A DNA stretch of 64,000 nucleotides, taken from NCBI RefSeq assembly GCF_947503855.1, contig NZ_CANNFF010000004.1, positions 174,804 through 238,803 of the forward strand. Direction: 5' to 3'. Made by a program: the position numbers and the translations under genes. This document shows positions 9,601-18,700 of the stretch, in pieces (within the stretch, counting starts at the first letter, position 1; each line of letters opens with the position of its first letter). The stretch is from an uncultured Polaribacter sp. (GTDB taxonomy: Bacteria > Bacteroidota > Bacteroidia > Flavobacteriales > Flavobacteriaceae). The notes below the pieces were generated by a model that did no database searches, had not been told where the DNA came from, and saw only the letters and a list, made by a program, of their open reading frames with translations.

Positions 9601-10090
9601 GAATGACATTAATTTTGATTCACTTCTCAAGGTGTATACAAGTCTAACAGTTGAAAACAATCAACAACTAGATTTAAATGACTTTCCCTGTAATCTATTT
9701 GTACTAGTGAATGATGGGCTTGATTGTACGTTTGGGGATATTAATGTGTCAAATAATCTAGATGACACCTATTGTTTCCAAGATCCTAGTTTAATACCGC
9801 CCATTGATATACAAACTGTTGCTGCATTTAATATCAGCTCTGACCAAGCAAAAACAACTACTAACACCACCTCATACACTAAGATGAAATCTAGAGGCCT
9901 TGTTTGGAGTACTTCCCCAAATCCAACAATTGAGAATGATTTTTTCTCGGAAAATGGAAGTCTAAACGGAACATACGATTCCTACATGTATAATCTTCAA
10001 CCCAATACTACCTATTATTTTAGAGCTTATGGTGAGGATTGTAATGGAGTGTTTTACGGAAATGAGTTACAGTTTACTACACTTCCTTAG
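6671..10090 (+). CDS. Large mosaic surface protein with collagen-like, Ig-like and LRR-like parts
   Basis: This 1139-residue protein is the last gene of the operon. It has a signal peptide ending VLAQ, then a 115-residue N-terminal module that recurs in Bacteroidota ahead of collagen-like stretches (GISYQALIINSS, VPFALYAPG). Gly-rich collagen-like segments follow with two copies of a 31-residue unit (AYEVWLALGNTGTEQEF). Residues 265-450 hold two putative-Ig domains and residues 455-540 a PKD/Ig-like domain of the type repeated in the giant adhesin downstream. Residues 660-1020 are LRR-like or receptor-L-like, with repeated Asn-rich turns. The C-terminal 85 residues are fibronectin-like (NTTYYFRAYGEDCNG). 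No T9SS sorting domain is visible, which is odd for a surface protein in this region; an OmpA-linked route is only a guess. Confidence 0.72.
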   Translation: MKKTIHSIKIILFLCILNSVFVLAQDKRNGISYQALIINSSEVELPGANQTNTPLRNHKICLRFSLINEKGTYEYIEHTVTTTDSYGMVNVLIGTGEAVGSNSWSDVEWSVAMKTLKVDFDMTAQCNSFQELSLQQLTAVPFALYAPGSEIPGPDGAPGDDGISAYEVWLALGNTGTEQEFIDSLKGADGDDGISAYEVWLALGNTGTEQEFIDSLKGADGEDGDDFAFELPDGVENGDYLQWIWNGTSWDITVITPDDTSIILISSSGTNNQSVCANVEIEPIVYSFSEIVSGVTVIGLPSGLNFELTNNELIISGQITQQLLETSTFEYQVQVPQSNGPNRVAYGRITFDPAPQIILDVGEQNMSACLLEPIDPIEYLIENSQNSATVTGLPPGISSSIVGNRIIISGTPDSSLIDGSSATYTIETPPGTCDAVSITGIISFTDCSTCYPTAEAGADATICSGEIFQIAGNVGNATNIYWTTSGNGTFDNSNSPNPKYVPTNEDFDSGSVTLTVKVQNDSCGSLEELEDSMVLSISDCSSIDVTLINNIEAIVFANDVTFGAEIVTDNIQNIASAGLCYNTIGGATTSDPKVEQAYYDGGFWKEVPPVFELDLVGVPVDSLFVRPFVTTIGGDTVYGNQIAIANEDPNRNHIYNFSTESGDFSPENYTITTTSEITFQNIISLRNLNWEYGSPNYSNIVIVNFPSLDRIEDNFILKYEYSLREFNAPKLRKISSRLIVDYNNIEKFLLPKLQISGNREGSISNNENLNELDLTSWEGKDGYSNFNISSNESLIEINLDSFYKTRQPNGGHNSFRISGNSNLKTISFGTDLDIEALIRIYGNENLEEINFTKLTNVKSGQIEITDNQSLKKITFESLKSSNYVKDKQYWLEPHILIYKNTLLEEINIPTIENFYNISINNNESLPEIIFPELLTVHKNLTIRDNTNLSKVLMPKLETTGDKVYNSNSFLFNSNQSLNDINFDSLLKVYTSLTVENNQQLDLNDFPCNLFVLVNDGLDCTFGDINVSNNLDDTYCFQDPSLIPPIDIQTVAAFNISSDQAKTTTNTTSYTKMKSRGLVWSTSPNPTIENDFFSENGSLNGTYDSYMYNLQPNTTYYFRAYGEDCNGVFYGNELQFTTLP
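7145..7330 (+). repeat. Two tandem 93-bp units in collagen-like region
   Basis: The units 7145-7237 and 7238-7330 are identical except for one synonymous change (aca/acg). Each encodes 31 residues containing DDGISAYEVWLALGN. A further partial GxxG stretch follows. The near identity implies a recent duplication. Confidence 0.9.
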
Positions 10091-10495
10091 AAAATTTTTA
10101 GTTTTAGGAAAGAAATTCTAATCCAGCTTGAGTCTGTTAAATTTACTTTTACTAGTCTTAAAAACCCCTGACCTAATTTCCTTATCCATCTTTCTTTTGG
10201 TTTTATATTTCATATAACGTTTGCACACTGCTTTAACCTCGTCAGGATACAACTCTTTTACTTTGTTTTTGAGCTTGAAATATGTTGGTCTTACTAAAGA
10301 AATCTCATTATCCCTAGAGTGAATAGCCCTCCAAAGCAATAAGGGGTCATTTTTGATACTCTAACACACTTTCCGTTGATGCATGTAGCATCTTGGTCTC
10401 TTAGCTTACGGCTTAAGTGGATACCGGGCCTTCCTGTCTTCATGTGTGTATAACTTGTGTAGGAGCTGAAAAGGCCAGGAAAATTTCTTTACATT
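10091..10495. other. Gap holding a foreign-looking remnant between two copies of a C-terminal module
   Basis: There is no intact gene on the plus strand. The minus strand carries a broken ORF (see next entry). Bases 10360-10480 look richer in G and C than the surroundings. A short inverted repeat GATGC-N5-GCATC lies at 10378-10392. No terminal repeats or target duplications that would define an insertion sequence were found. Confidence 0.55.
10118..10478 (-). pseudogene. Frameshifted remnant of an unrecognised gene
   Basis: On the minus strand an open frame starting near 10478 reads HMKTGRPGIHLSRKLRDQ and INGKCVRVSK. Near 10350 it continues sensibly only in another frame (NDPLLLWRAIHSRDN) through to a stop at 10118, ending in a basic tail (KYKTKRKMDKEIRSG). 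The 73-codon frame beginning with TTG at 10339 is therefore probably the 3' part of a broken gene. I do not recognise the family. Basic, Cys-containing sequence of this kind would suit a DNA-acting mobile-element protein, but that is a guess. It lies exactly between two copies of the same C-terminal module, which suggests it came in with, or caused, a rearrangement. Confidence 0.4.
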
Positions 10496-10885
10496 ATGTT
10501 AAATTATAGCTTTGATTGTAGTCCAGGGAATGTTAATGTTGGGGGTAATTTAGATAACAACTATTGTTTTCAAGACCTTTCTTTAAGAGAAGATCCCGAT
10601 CAAACGACAGTACCCATTACTGCCATCACATCAACAGAAGCGAAAAGTGGTGGGATGATTACCAGCAATTCATTTGTTAAAGCACAATCCAAAGGAGTAT
10701 GTTGGAGCACATCTCCAAACCCGTCCATTGCAGGTACCTTTTCAGAAAATGGTAATTGGAATGATGATTATGATTCTTACATTTATAACCTCACGCCAAA
10801 CACCACCTATTATGTTCGGGCGTATATGAAAGATTGTAATGGGGTGTATTATGGAAACGAAATTTCGTTTACCACCAAACCTTAA
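10463..10885 (+). pseudogene. Orphan C-terminal module, paralogue of the end of the mosaic surface protein
   Basis: The open frame from 10463 (first ATG at 10496) encodes about 140 residues that align end to end with the last 130 or so residues of the 1139-residue protein upstream. Shared landmarks are NLDNNYCFQD versus NLDDTYCFQD, WSTSPNPSI versus WSTSPNPTI, and NTTYYVRAY versus NTTYYFRAY. It has no signal peptide, and the homology extends upstream of the ATG (GKFLYIM against NLFVLVN). It is therefore best read as the 3' end of a duplicated gene whose 5' part is gone. It could still be a store of sequence for recombination with the neighbour. Confidence 0.6.
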
Positions 10886-11082
10886 AGTTTATGAGTAAAA
10901 TTTAGATACATTGTAAACATAATTTTTAGTGCCTAAAAAAAAAATAGGAGATAGCCCCAGACAAATAGATAGCCAAAGAGCATTACTTTATCAATATAAG
11001 CTTGGTGCAATTTATTGAGGGTTTGAAAATGGGGTACTTAAGCATGCAAAATCAAAGCTAGTGCAAGCAACCAAACTAAATT

Positions 11083-12510
11083 TTACGATTTCATGAGTTT
11101 TGAATACTCTTGTGGATCTATGTCTTTGCCAATAATAATTTTATCCTTGTCTAATAAATAAAATACTGGGGTTTGCTCAATGTTGTAATGCGTTTGGTAG
11201 TCTACATCTTTTTGCGAATAATTTCCACGTACTACTTTGGCAGGCGATACATGATTCCATGTGTTTAAATCATGCTTTGAAATAAATTTTTCCCATTCTA
11301 ATTTCACTTCCGTATTGATGTTTACAGCATAAATGGAGTGGTTAATATTTTTCCAATCATTTTTATGCAAACGGTTTATTTTTGGAATTTCTGTTTGACA
11401 ATGACCGCAGGTGGGGTCCCAAAAAACAAGAACAATATAATCAGCATTCAAATCGTATAAATAAAGGGGGGTGTTATCAATAGAATTCATAAACAATTCT
11501 TTTGCTTTAGAGCCTATTTGATTATTTTCAAGTAAGCGTGCCTTTAATTTAAAAAGTTCTTTTTGTGTTAATGGCAGCCATTCGTATGTTTGGTTTTTAA
11601 AATAGGTTTCATACAAATTTAAAAATACACGATCGTGCCCCATTTGTTTAGGGTTGATGTATAAGTCTATAAAATAAAGACTCATGTATTTAAATGTATC
11701 ACTATTAAGGGTGTTGGCTTCGTCTAATATTCTAGTGATTTCTTCTGTAATTGAATCTACAGTTTTAGGAACAAATACATTAAAATAGGTGGATAGTTTT
11801 TGTTCAAAAAAGGGGTTTCTTAATAAACGACTGTCATTAAAATCTATACCTCTAAAATAATTGTTTTTTAAAAAAAGTAAAGAATCTTTTTTTGTTGCTA
11901 ATTTTTGGTTTTTTAGTGAAGAAAAATCTTCTAAGGGTTGTGTTAACTTAAATAAAAGCGCCAAAGTGTTTGTATGCAACAACCTATAATTTTGTTTATA
12001 CTTTTCGATTTCATTTTCTACGGATTTTATTTTATCTGCAAAGTCAAGTTTTTCTTTTGGGCTGCTCGTAGTTTTAATCGATTTTTGTAACAATTCAATT
12101 TCTGATCGTTTTGTTTTTAAAAAAATCGTAAAGTCTTTAAAATCTATATTTTCTTGCGAGTTGTAAATTTTTGTTTTGGATGGGTTTTTGGAATTCGGCT
12201 CTATTTTGAATTGTTGTGCAGCATCCATTAAAAACTCAAATTCAATTTCCTTAGAATCATTTAACAGCATATAAATACCACTCACATATTTTTTTTTGTT
12301 TTTAAAAATAAGTTTCCCTTTTGAATCTGCTGTTACAGAGTCTAATAATGTTTGGTATTTGCCAAAGTGGCTTGCAAGATAAAAAGGTTTATTTTTGTAT
12401 GTGTCAGATTGAAATTCGATAAAACATCCCGCATCTTCTGAGACAGATTCAGCACAACTGGTAAGGCTACAAAGGATTATAAGTTTCCAAAAAATAGAAA
12501 GATTCATCAT
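11083..12510 (-). CDS. TlpA-like thiol-disulfide lipoprotein
   Basis: This 475-residue protein has a lipoprotein signal with lipobox LTSC near residue 19, placing it on a membrane facing the periplasm or cell surface. Residues 25-330 resemble the DUF4369/DUF5106-type N-terminal regions found in Bacteroidota thioredoxin-like proteins. Residues 345-475 are a TlpA/thioredoxin fold with the redox site CGHC (VLVFWDPTCGHCQTEIP) and the cis-proline part EQTPVFYLLD. It should reduce or exchange disulfides in exported proteins. It is divergent from the giant adhesin gene, whose domains carry paired cysteines, so a link is conceivable but not proven. Confidence 0.82.
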   Translation of the reverse strand: MMNLSIFWKLIILCSLTSCAESVSEDAGCFIEFQSDTYKNKPFYLASHFGKYQTLLDSVTADSKGKLIFKNKKKYVSGIYMLLNDSKEIEFEFLMDAAQQFKIEPNSKNPSKTKIYNSQENIDFKDFTIFLKTKRSEIELLQKSIKTTSSPKEKLDFADKIKSVENEIEKYKQNYRLLHTNTLALLFKLTQPLEDFSSLKNQKLATKKDSLLFLKNNYFRGIDFNDSRLLRNPFFEQKLSTYFNVFVPKTVDSITEEITRILDEANTLNSDTFKYMSLYFIDLYINPKQMGHDRVFLNLYETYFKNQTYEWLPLTQKELFKLKARLLENNQIGSKAKELFMNSIDNTPLYLYDLNADYIVLVFWDPTCGHCQTEIPKINRLHKNDWKNINHSIYAVNINTEVKLEWEKFISKHDLNTWNHVSPAKVVRGNYSQKDVDYQTHYNIEQTPVFYLLDKDKIIIGKDIDPQEYSKLMKS

Positions 12511-12525
12511 TCATTTTATTTCAAA

Positions 12526-12533
12526 CAAAACTA
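12526..12533 (-). promoter_or_regulatory. Possible -7 element for the TlpA-like gene
   Basis: On the minus strand this reads TAGTTTTG, matching TAnnTTTG, 15 bases ahead of the ATG. No clear -33 TTTG accompanies it. Confidence 0.4.
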
Positions 12534-12711
12534 ATAACTTTTAGTCTTAAAACCTATTTTTATTTAAAAACGACCAATTTGAGATGTTTGTTGCTTGCTC
12601 TTATAGTCATTTTTGAAAATGTGATTTTAAAAACGGACTTTATTTTGTAAGTTACTGAAAAATAATAATTTAATAAATACACATTATTTTTTTTTATGAA
12701 TCTTAATAATG

Positions 12712-12742
12712 TTATTAACAATTTACATATATTTGTTAATAA
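12712..12742. promoter_or_regulatory. Perfect 10-bp inverted repeat over a promoter element of the giant adhesin gene
   Basis: TTATTAACAA (12712-12721) is followed after 11 bases by its exact complement TTGTTAATAA (12733-12742), giving a 21-bp centre-to-centre spacing, two turns of the helix. A TATATTTG element (12728-12735) that fits the -7 consensus lies inside it, 36 bases ahead of the ATG. This is the layout of an operator for a dimeric regulator that would block transcription, although the loop could also form in RNA. Confidence 0.55.
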
Positions 12743-12771
12743 ATTCAATTGACTAATAATTACCCCCCTAT

Positions 12772-15700
12772 ATGAATAAGAGAAATTTATTTAGAATTTT
12801 ACTTCTATCATCTTTTTTAATGTTTTTTTTTAGTGGTTTTTCAACCAGTATAAAAGACGATAAAACCAATACTAAAAACAATAATTTAAACTCTAGTCTA
12901 CTAGTTGTTCCCACAATCTCCTCACAGCCACCAGCTACACTAGATGTTTGTGCAGGCGAGGCAATTTCTTTATCTGTTACGGCAACTGGAAATGGGCCCC
13001 TTAGTTATCAATGGCGAAAAGATGGAGCTGATATTGCTGGTGAAACATCTAATACGTTCTCTATTTCTAATTCGACTGCATCTGATGCTGGAGATTACCA
13101 ATGCGTGGTTACGGATGATGATGGGAGTACAACTTCTGCAACGACTTCAGTTTCAGTTAATAGTTTACCAAATATAACTATAGGTGGAAATTTAATTATT
13201 TGTGAAGATCAAACAACTACTTTAACAGCAACCGGTGCGGTAGATTACGATTGGGGTAGTGGTTTTACAAATGAGGCATCCTTTCTCGTGGAGAATCTGT
13301 CAGCATCATCAACATTCACTGTTATTGGAAAAAATTTGGCAGGATGTACTGCTTCTGCTTCAGTTACAGTAGAGGTGAGTCCAGTCCCTACAGCTTCAGT
13401 AACAACTTCTAATGTTTCTGTATGTTCAGGTTCTAATGCTCAATTTATATTTTCAGGTAACCCAGGTGATGTTGTAACATACAAATTAAATTCTGGTTCA
13501 GATACAAGTATAACGTTGAATAATTCAGGAGAATTTAGTGTGTCTATTCCAAATGTTTCATCAAATCAAACTGTTGATTTAGTTAAAGTCAATAATACAA
13601 ATTGTGAAACTTTGTTATCAACTTCAGAGACTGTAATCGTTGAGCCGATTCCTTCGCAGCCATCAGTAGTAAGCCTTGTAAGTTATTGCGAAGGCGATAC
13701 AACTACGGCACTTACGGCATCAGGTACAGATTTAAAATGGTATATAGCCTCCACAAGTGGATCTCCATTGTCTCAAGCACCTACCCCTAACAGTTCTAAT
13801 ACTGGAACATTTTTATATTATGTAAGTCAAACAATCAATGGGTGTGAAAGCCCAAGAGCTGAAATTCAAGTTCAAGTCAATCCCAAACCTGTCATATCTA
13901 TTTCTGGAGATAATACCATTTGCCTCGGAGAAGAGGTAGTACTTACTGCAGCTGGAGGGACTTCTTATGTTTGGAGTCCGGGAGGGGAAACCTCTCCATC
14001 AATAACCGTTTCTCCAACTTCAAATACAACTTACTCTGTTGTTGGAACCGATGCGGATAATTGTTCTAACTCAGCAACATTTTCAGTCAATGTAAATACA
14101 CTACCAACTGCCAATTTAAGTACTTCGTCTTCTTCAATTTGTTCAGGTGAAGATGCAATTTTTACGATCTCAGGGACACCAAATGCAACAGTGGTATATT
14201 CCATAGATTCTGGTGCAAACCAAACGGTTGTTTTAGATGCAGCTGGTGCGGCTACAATTTCTGAGACGAATCAATTAACAGATATCGAAATGAGTTTGAT
14301 TTCAGTTAACAACTCTGTTTGTTCATCAACTTTATCAGATTCTGTAACCATTACTGTAAACCCCAATGCTACTGCTCCTGCAGTAAATAGCCCTATTGAC
14401 TATTGCTTAAATCAAACAGCTAAAGAGTTAACAGCAGCATTTGATACTGGAAATAATTTAGTTTGGTATGATTTTGATGGAACACAGTTATCATCAGCTC
14501 CAACCCCTGATACTTCAATTTCAGGAGATGTTACGTACGAAGTAAGCCAGGTAAATGCCTCTGGGTGTGAAAGTCCACGTTCTCAAATTACTGTTATAGT
14601 AAACCCGTTACCATTTGCTCCAACTGTAGCAAATTCAGTTGTTAATTTATGTTTAAATGAAACTGCATTACCACTAGATACTTCAGGAATTTCGAACCCA
14701 CGATGGTATGATGATTTAACTTCTGGTAATTTTCTAGGAAACTCATACACTCCAGTAACAAGTTCTGATGGAACAACTAATGTCTATGTTAGTGAAACTA
14801 TTAATGGTTGCGAAGGTCCGCGTACTGAAGTTAAAGTCAATGTTAGTCCTTTACCGTCGGCGCCTTCAGTCGCTTCATCCTCAGTTTTTTATTGTAAAAA
14901 TCAAACTCCCGATCCTTTGTCCGCTACCACTTCTACAAGTGGAACTTTAAATTGGTATAGAGATCCTACTGGCGGTGTTGGATCAGCAAATCCTCCAATT
15001 ATTGACACTAGTTTGGTTGGAAGCAACACTTATTATGTGAGCGAAACAAGCAATTTAGGTTGTGAGGGTCCGCGAACAGCAATAACAGTAACTGTTAACG
15101 ATATTCCTTCTACTCCTTCAATTGGGTCACTTACAAATCCTACATGCTCAGTTCCAACAGGTAGTATAGAGCTTTCTAATTTACCTTCAGGAACTTGGAC
15201 AATTAAAAATAAAACAGATGGCACAACATATTCTGCTTCTACCTCTTCTTATGAAGTACCGGGTTTAGCTGCAGGAACTTATAGTTTTGTTGTTTCTAAT
15301 GGAACTTGTGAATCGGAAGCCACAAGCCCTGTTACTATTAATTCGTTGCCTGTACAGTCTCCGCCAGTTGTAGGAACACTAGTGCAACCATCGTGTACAA
15401 CAGCTACAGGATCTGTAACTTTAACGAATTTACCTTCAACAGGAAATTGGACTTTAACAAGAGTTAGTGATAATGTTTCGCTAACAGGCTCAGGTACAAG
15501 TAAAACAATTACTGGACTTCCTTCTGGAACCCATAATTATACAGTAACAAATTCTCAAGGTTGTACTTCTGTTGCGTCTCTAAACATTGTTATAGATGCC
15601 CAACCAACGCTTCCAAATGCGCCAATTGCAAATGCGCAATCATTTTTAGAATCGGATTCGGCTACAATTGCAAATTTGCAAATTTCGAGTTCTGGATCTC

Positions 15701-18700
15701 CAGTTTGGTATAATCAAGCAGTATCTGGTACACAATATGCAACTAATTTTCCTTTAGTTACAGGAGAATATTTTGCAGCTCAAATTGACGCTAATAGCGG
15801 TTGTGAAAGTGTAGATAGAACTTCTGTTTCGGTTACTGTTTCTCCAGCTTCGGTAGGAGGAAGTGTTTCTGGCACCACAACAGTTTGTAGTGGAACAAAT
15901 TCTACTGTATTGTCTTTGTCGGGTCATACAGGAAGTATTGTTAGATGGGAATCCTCTCCTGTGGTAGATTTTTCATCAGGTGTTGTACCAATAAGTAATG
16001 TGAGTACTACCTATACAGTTACCAATACTACATCAGATCTTTATTACAGAGCTGTATTAAAGAGTGGCTCAGCTCCAGAAGATTTCTCAGCGCCTGCATT
16101 TGTACAAGTTTCTCAACCTAGTAATGGGGGGGTTCTTACAGCAGTCAACTCATCAATTTGTGAAAATGATCTTGGAGGAAATATCAATCTAACTTCAGAA
16201 GTTGGAACCATTATTCAATGGCAAGCATCAACAGATAATGGCGCTAGCTGGTCAACTATTTCTAATACAACAAATAGTTATTCGGTTTCTGCACTCACCC
16301 AAACTACTATTTTTAGAGCAGAAGTTCAAAATGGGAGTTGTCCCTCAGCATTTTCTAATGAAGTGGAGATTGTAGTCAATCCAGCTCCTTCAATAACTGA
16401 TATACCAAATCAATTGGTTTGTTTAGGAGATTCTGCAACTTTTGGTGAAGCATTTATAGCGAACCATTCTTATGCTTGGTATTCAAACCTAAGTGTTAAT
16501 CCAACAGTTCCTATAGATAATTCAAATCAAATAACTATAAATTTTAACCAAGTCAATACACAAATTTTCACTTATAGAATTACAAACAATACTACAGGTT
16601 GCTATGTCGAAGATACTTTTGAAGTTGTTACCGATCCGTTGCCTGTAGCTCAAGTCATTTCGGATACAACTATTTGTGAATTTGATTCTGTTAATATAGG
16701 AGCACCATCGGTTCTTGGACATACGTATAGCTGGAGTAGTATCCCTGTTGGGTTTACTTCAACATCATCCAACCCATTAGTAACCCCAACAGTAACAACA
16801 ACTTATATTTTAACCGAAACAACACCAAATGGGTGTACTGAAACAAATCAGGTTGTCATAGAGGTTCAACCCGAACCTGTAATTTCTATTACAGGTGGTC
16901 CCTCTTTCGATGTTTGTGAAACACCATCGACACCAATTCAACTCCAGTCTACAGTGATCAATCACGAGCCTTCATCGATTGTGTGGTCAAACGACGTTGG
17001 CTCTGGAGATTTTAGTGATCCAAACATTTTAAACTCAACCTATACACCAAGTGCTGCAGATATTTTAAACGGCTTTGTTATTTTAAGGTTAACTGTAACA
17101 GGCTTAGGGCCTTGTGCACAAACATATTCAGATGCCATTAGGGTTAACATAAACGCTGCTCCTGTTGCAGAGGCTGGAAATAATGTTACTACTTGTGGTA
17201 CAGATCCTATAACCTTAGATGCTTCTGGAACAATAAATGCGGCATCTTTACAATGGAGTTTACCCTCAGGAATTACAGGAACTTTGGATACTTCAGATCC
17301 TGTAAGACCCGTTTTTACACCTAGTGTTGCCGATTTAAATTATGTAGGTCCTATTACGCTTAACTTAGAGGCCTTTTCTGGAAATACATGTCCGAGTGAT
17401 ACAGACTCGGTTGATATCTTGATTACGCAACCTCCAGTTGTTGAGATTGCACCTGTTGAGGCTACAATTTGTGAAGATTCTTATTATGAATTTTTATCAA
17501 ATTCAGTAACAGTAACAAATGGTGTTTCAAGCTCATATTCATGGTCTAACGGAACAGGAGATGGAGTGTTTACCTCTTCGAATTCTTTATCACCAATCTA
17601 TACTCCTGGGCCGAATGATATAATTAACGGTTCAGTAATTCTTACCCTTGAGGCTACTGGCGCAAGTCCTTGTTTTACTCCAGCTTCAGACGATATAATT
17701 CTTAACATTGTAAAAAAACCTATCGTTGATGCCGGTGCTGATAGTTTAGCTTGTGAAGGGCCCATAAACATCACTGGAGCATCGATACAAAATGCAGGGT
17801 CTATATCATGGTCTTCCAGCGGGAATGGTTTTTTTGAAGATCCTACGGTTCCAAATCCAATTTATGTTCCTGCTACTAACGATTTAAATTCTACAGTAAC
17901 ACTTACCGTTACTGTTTCCCCTATAAATGGTTGTGGTCCAGATATTACAGATTCTGTACTTTACACAATTAACGCCGCTCCAACAGCTGTGGCAGGTGGT
18001 GATGAAACTATTTGTGAAACCAATAATGTAGTTCCATTACAATCGACCATCACTAATTCAAATTCAATTGAATGGACTTCTACAGGATCAGGGAGTTTTG
18101 ACAATAAAAATACAGAAGATCCTGTCTATACGTTTAGTCCAAATGATAAGGTATCAGGTTCTGTGAGCTTTACGGTTACAGCATCACAACCAGGTTGTGC
18201 AGATGCTTCCGATACGATGGTTGTGACCATTCAAAAAAATCCAATAGCAAATGCAGGGATTACATCTGAAATTTGTGAGGGTGAATCAGTTACAATTTCG
18301 AATGCAACATCACAGTTTTCAGATTCAGTTAATTGGACACAAAGTGGGGGGCTAGGAACATTTACAAATACCTCTACTTTATCACCCACATACAATTCTG
18401 TTCCAGGTGAATCTGGTACAGTTATTCTTACATTAACAGCAGACGCTATTAGTCCATGTAGCATACCATCGACTTCTCAAACCGAAATTATCATTACACC
18501 AAAGCCTGTTGTAAATGCTGGTGATGATGATGTAATTTGTGAAGGAGAATCTTTCACAGTAACTACAGCAACAAACATCAATACAGCTGGATTATTATGG
18601 ACAACTAATGGAAATGGTACATTTCAACCGGGATCAGAATCTACTTTGACACCAACTTACATCCCTGGTTCTTTTGATACAAATTCAGGATCTGTGACGC

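Noticed and set aside
9770..10885. Duplicated gene ends as template and variable repeat of a diversity-generating retroelement
   Set aside because: No reverse transcriptase is in the window, and the differences between the copies are spread over all bases rather than adenines.
12560..12748. 62-residue minus-strand frame between the TlpA-like and giant genes
   Set aside because: AT-rich chance frame that overlaps the promoter and inverted repeat of the giant gene; composition is only Lys, Asn, Leu, Ile.
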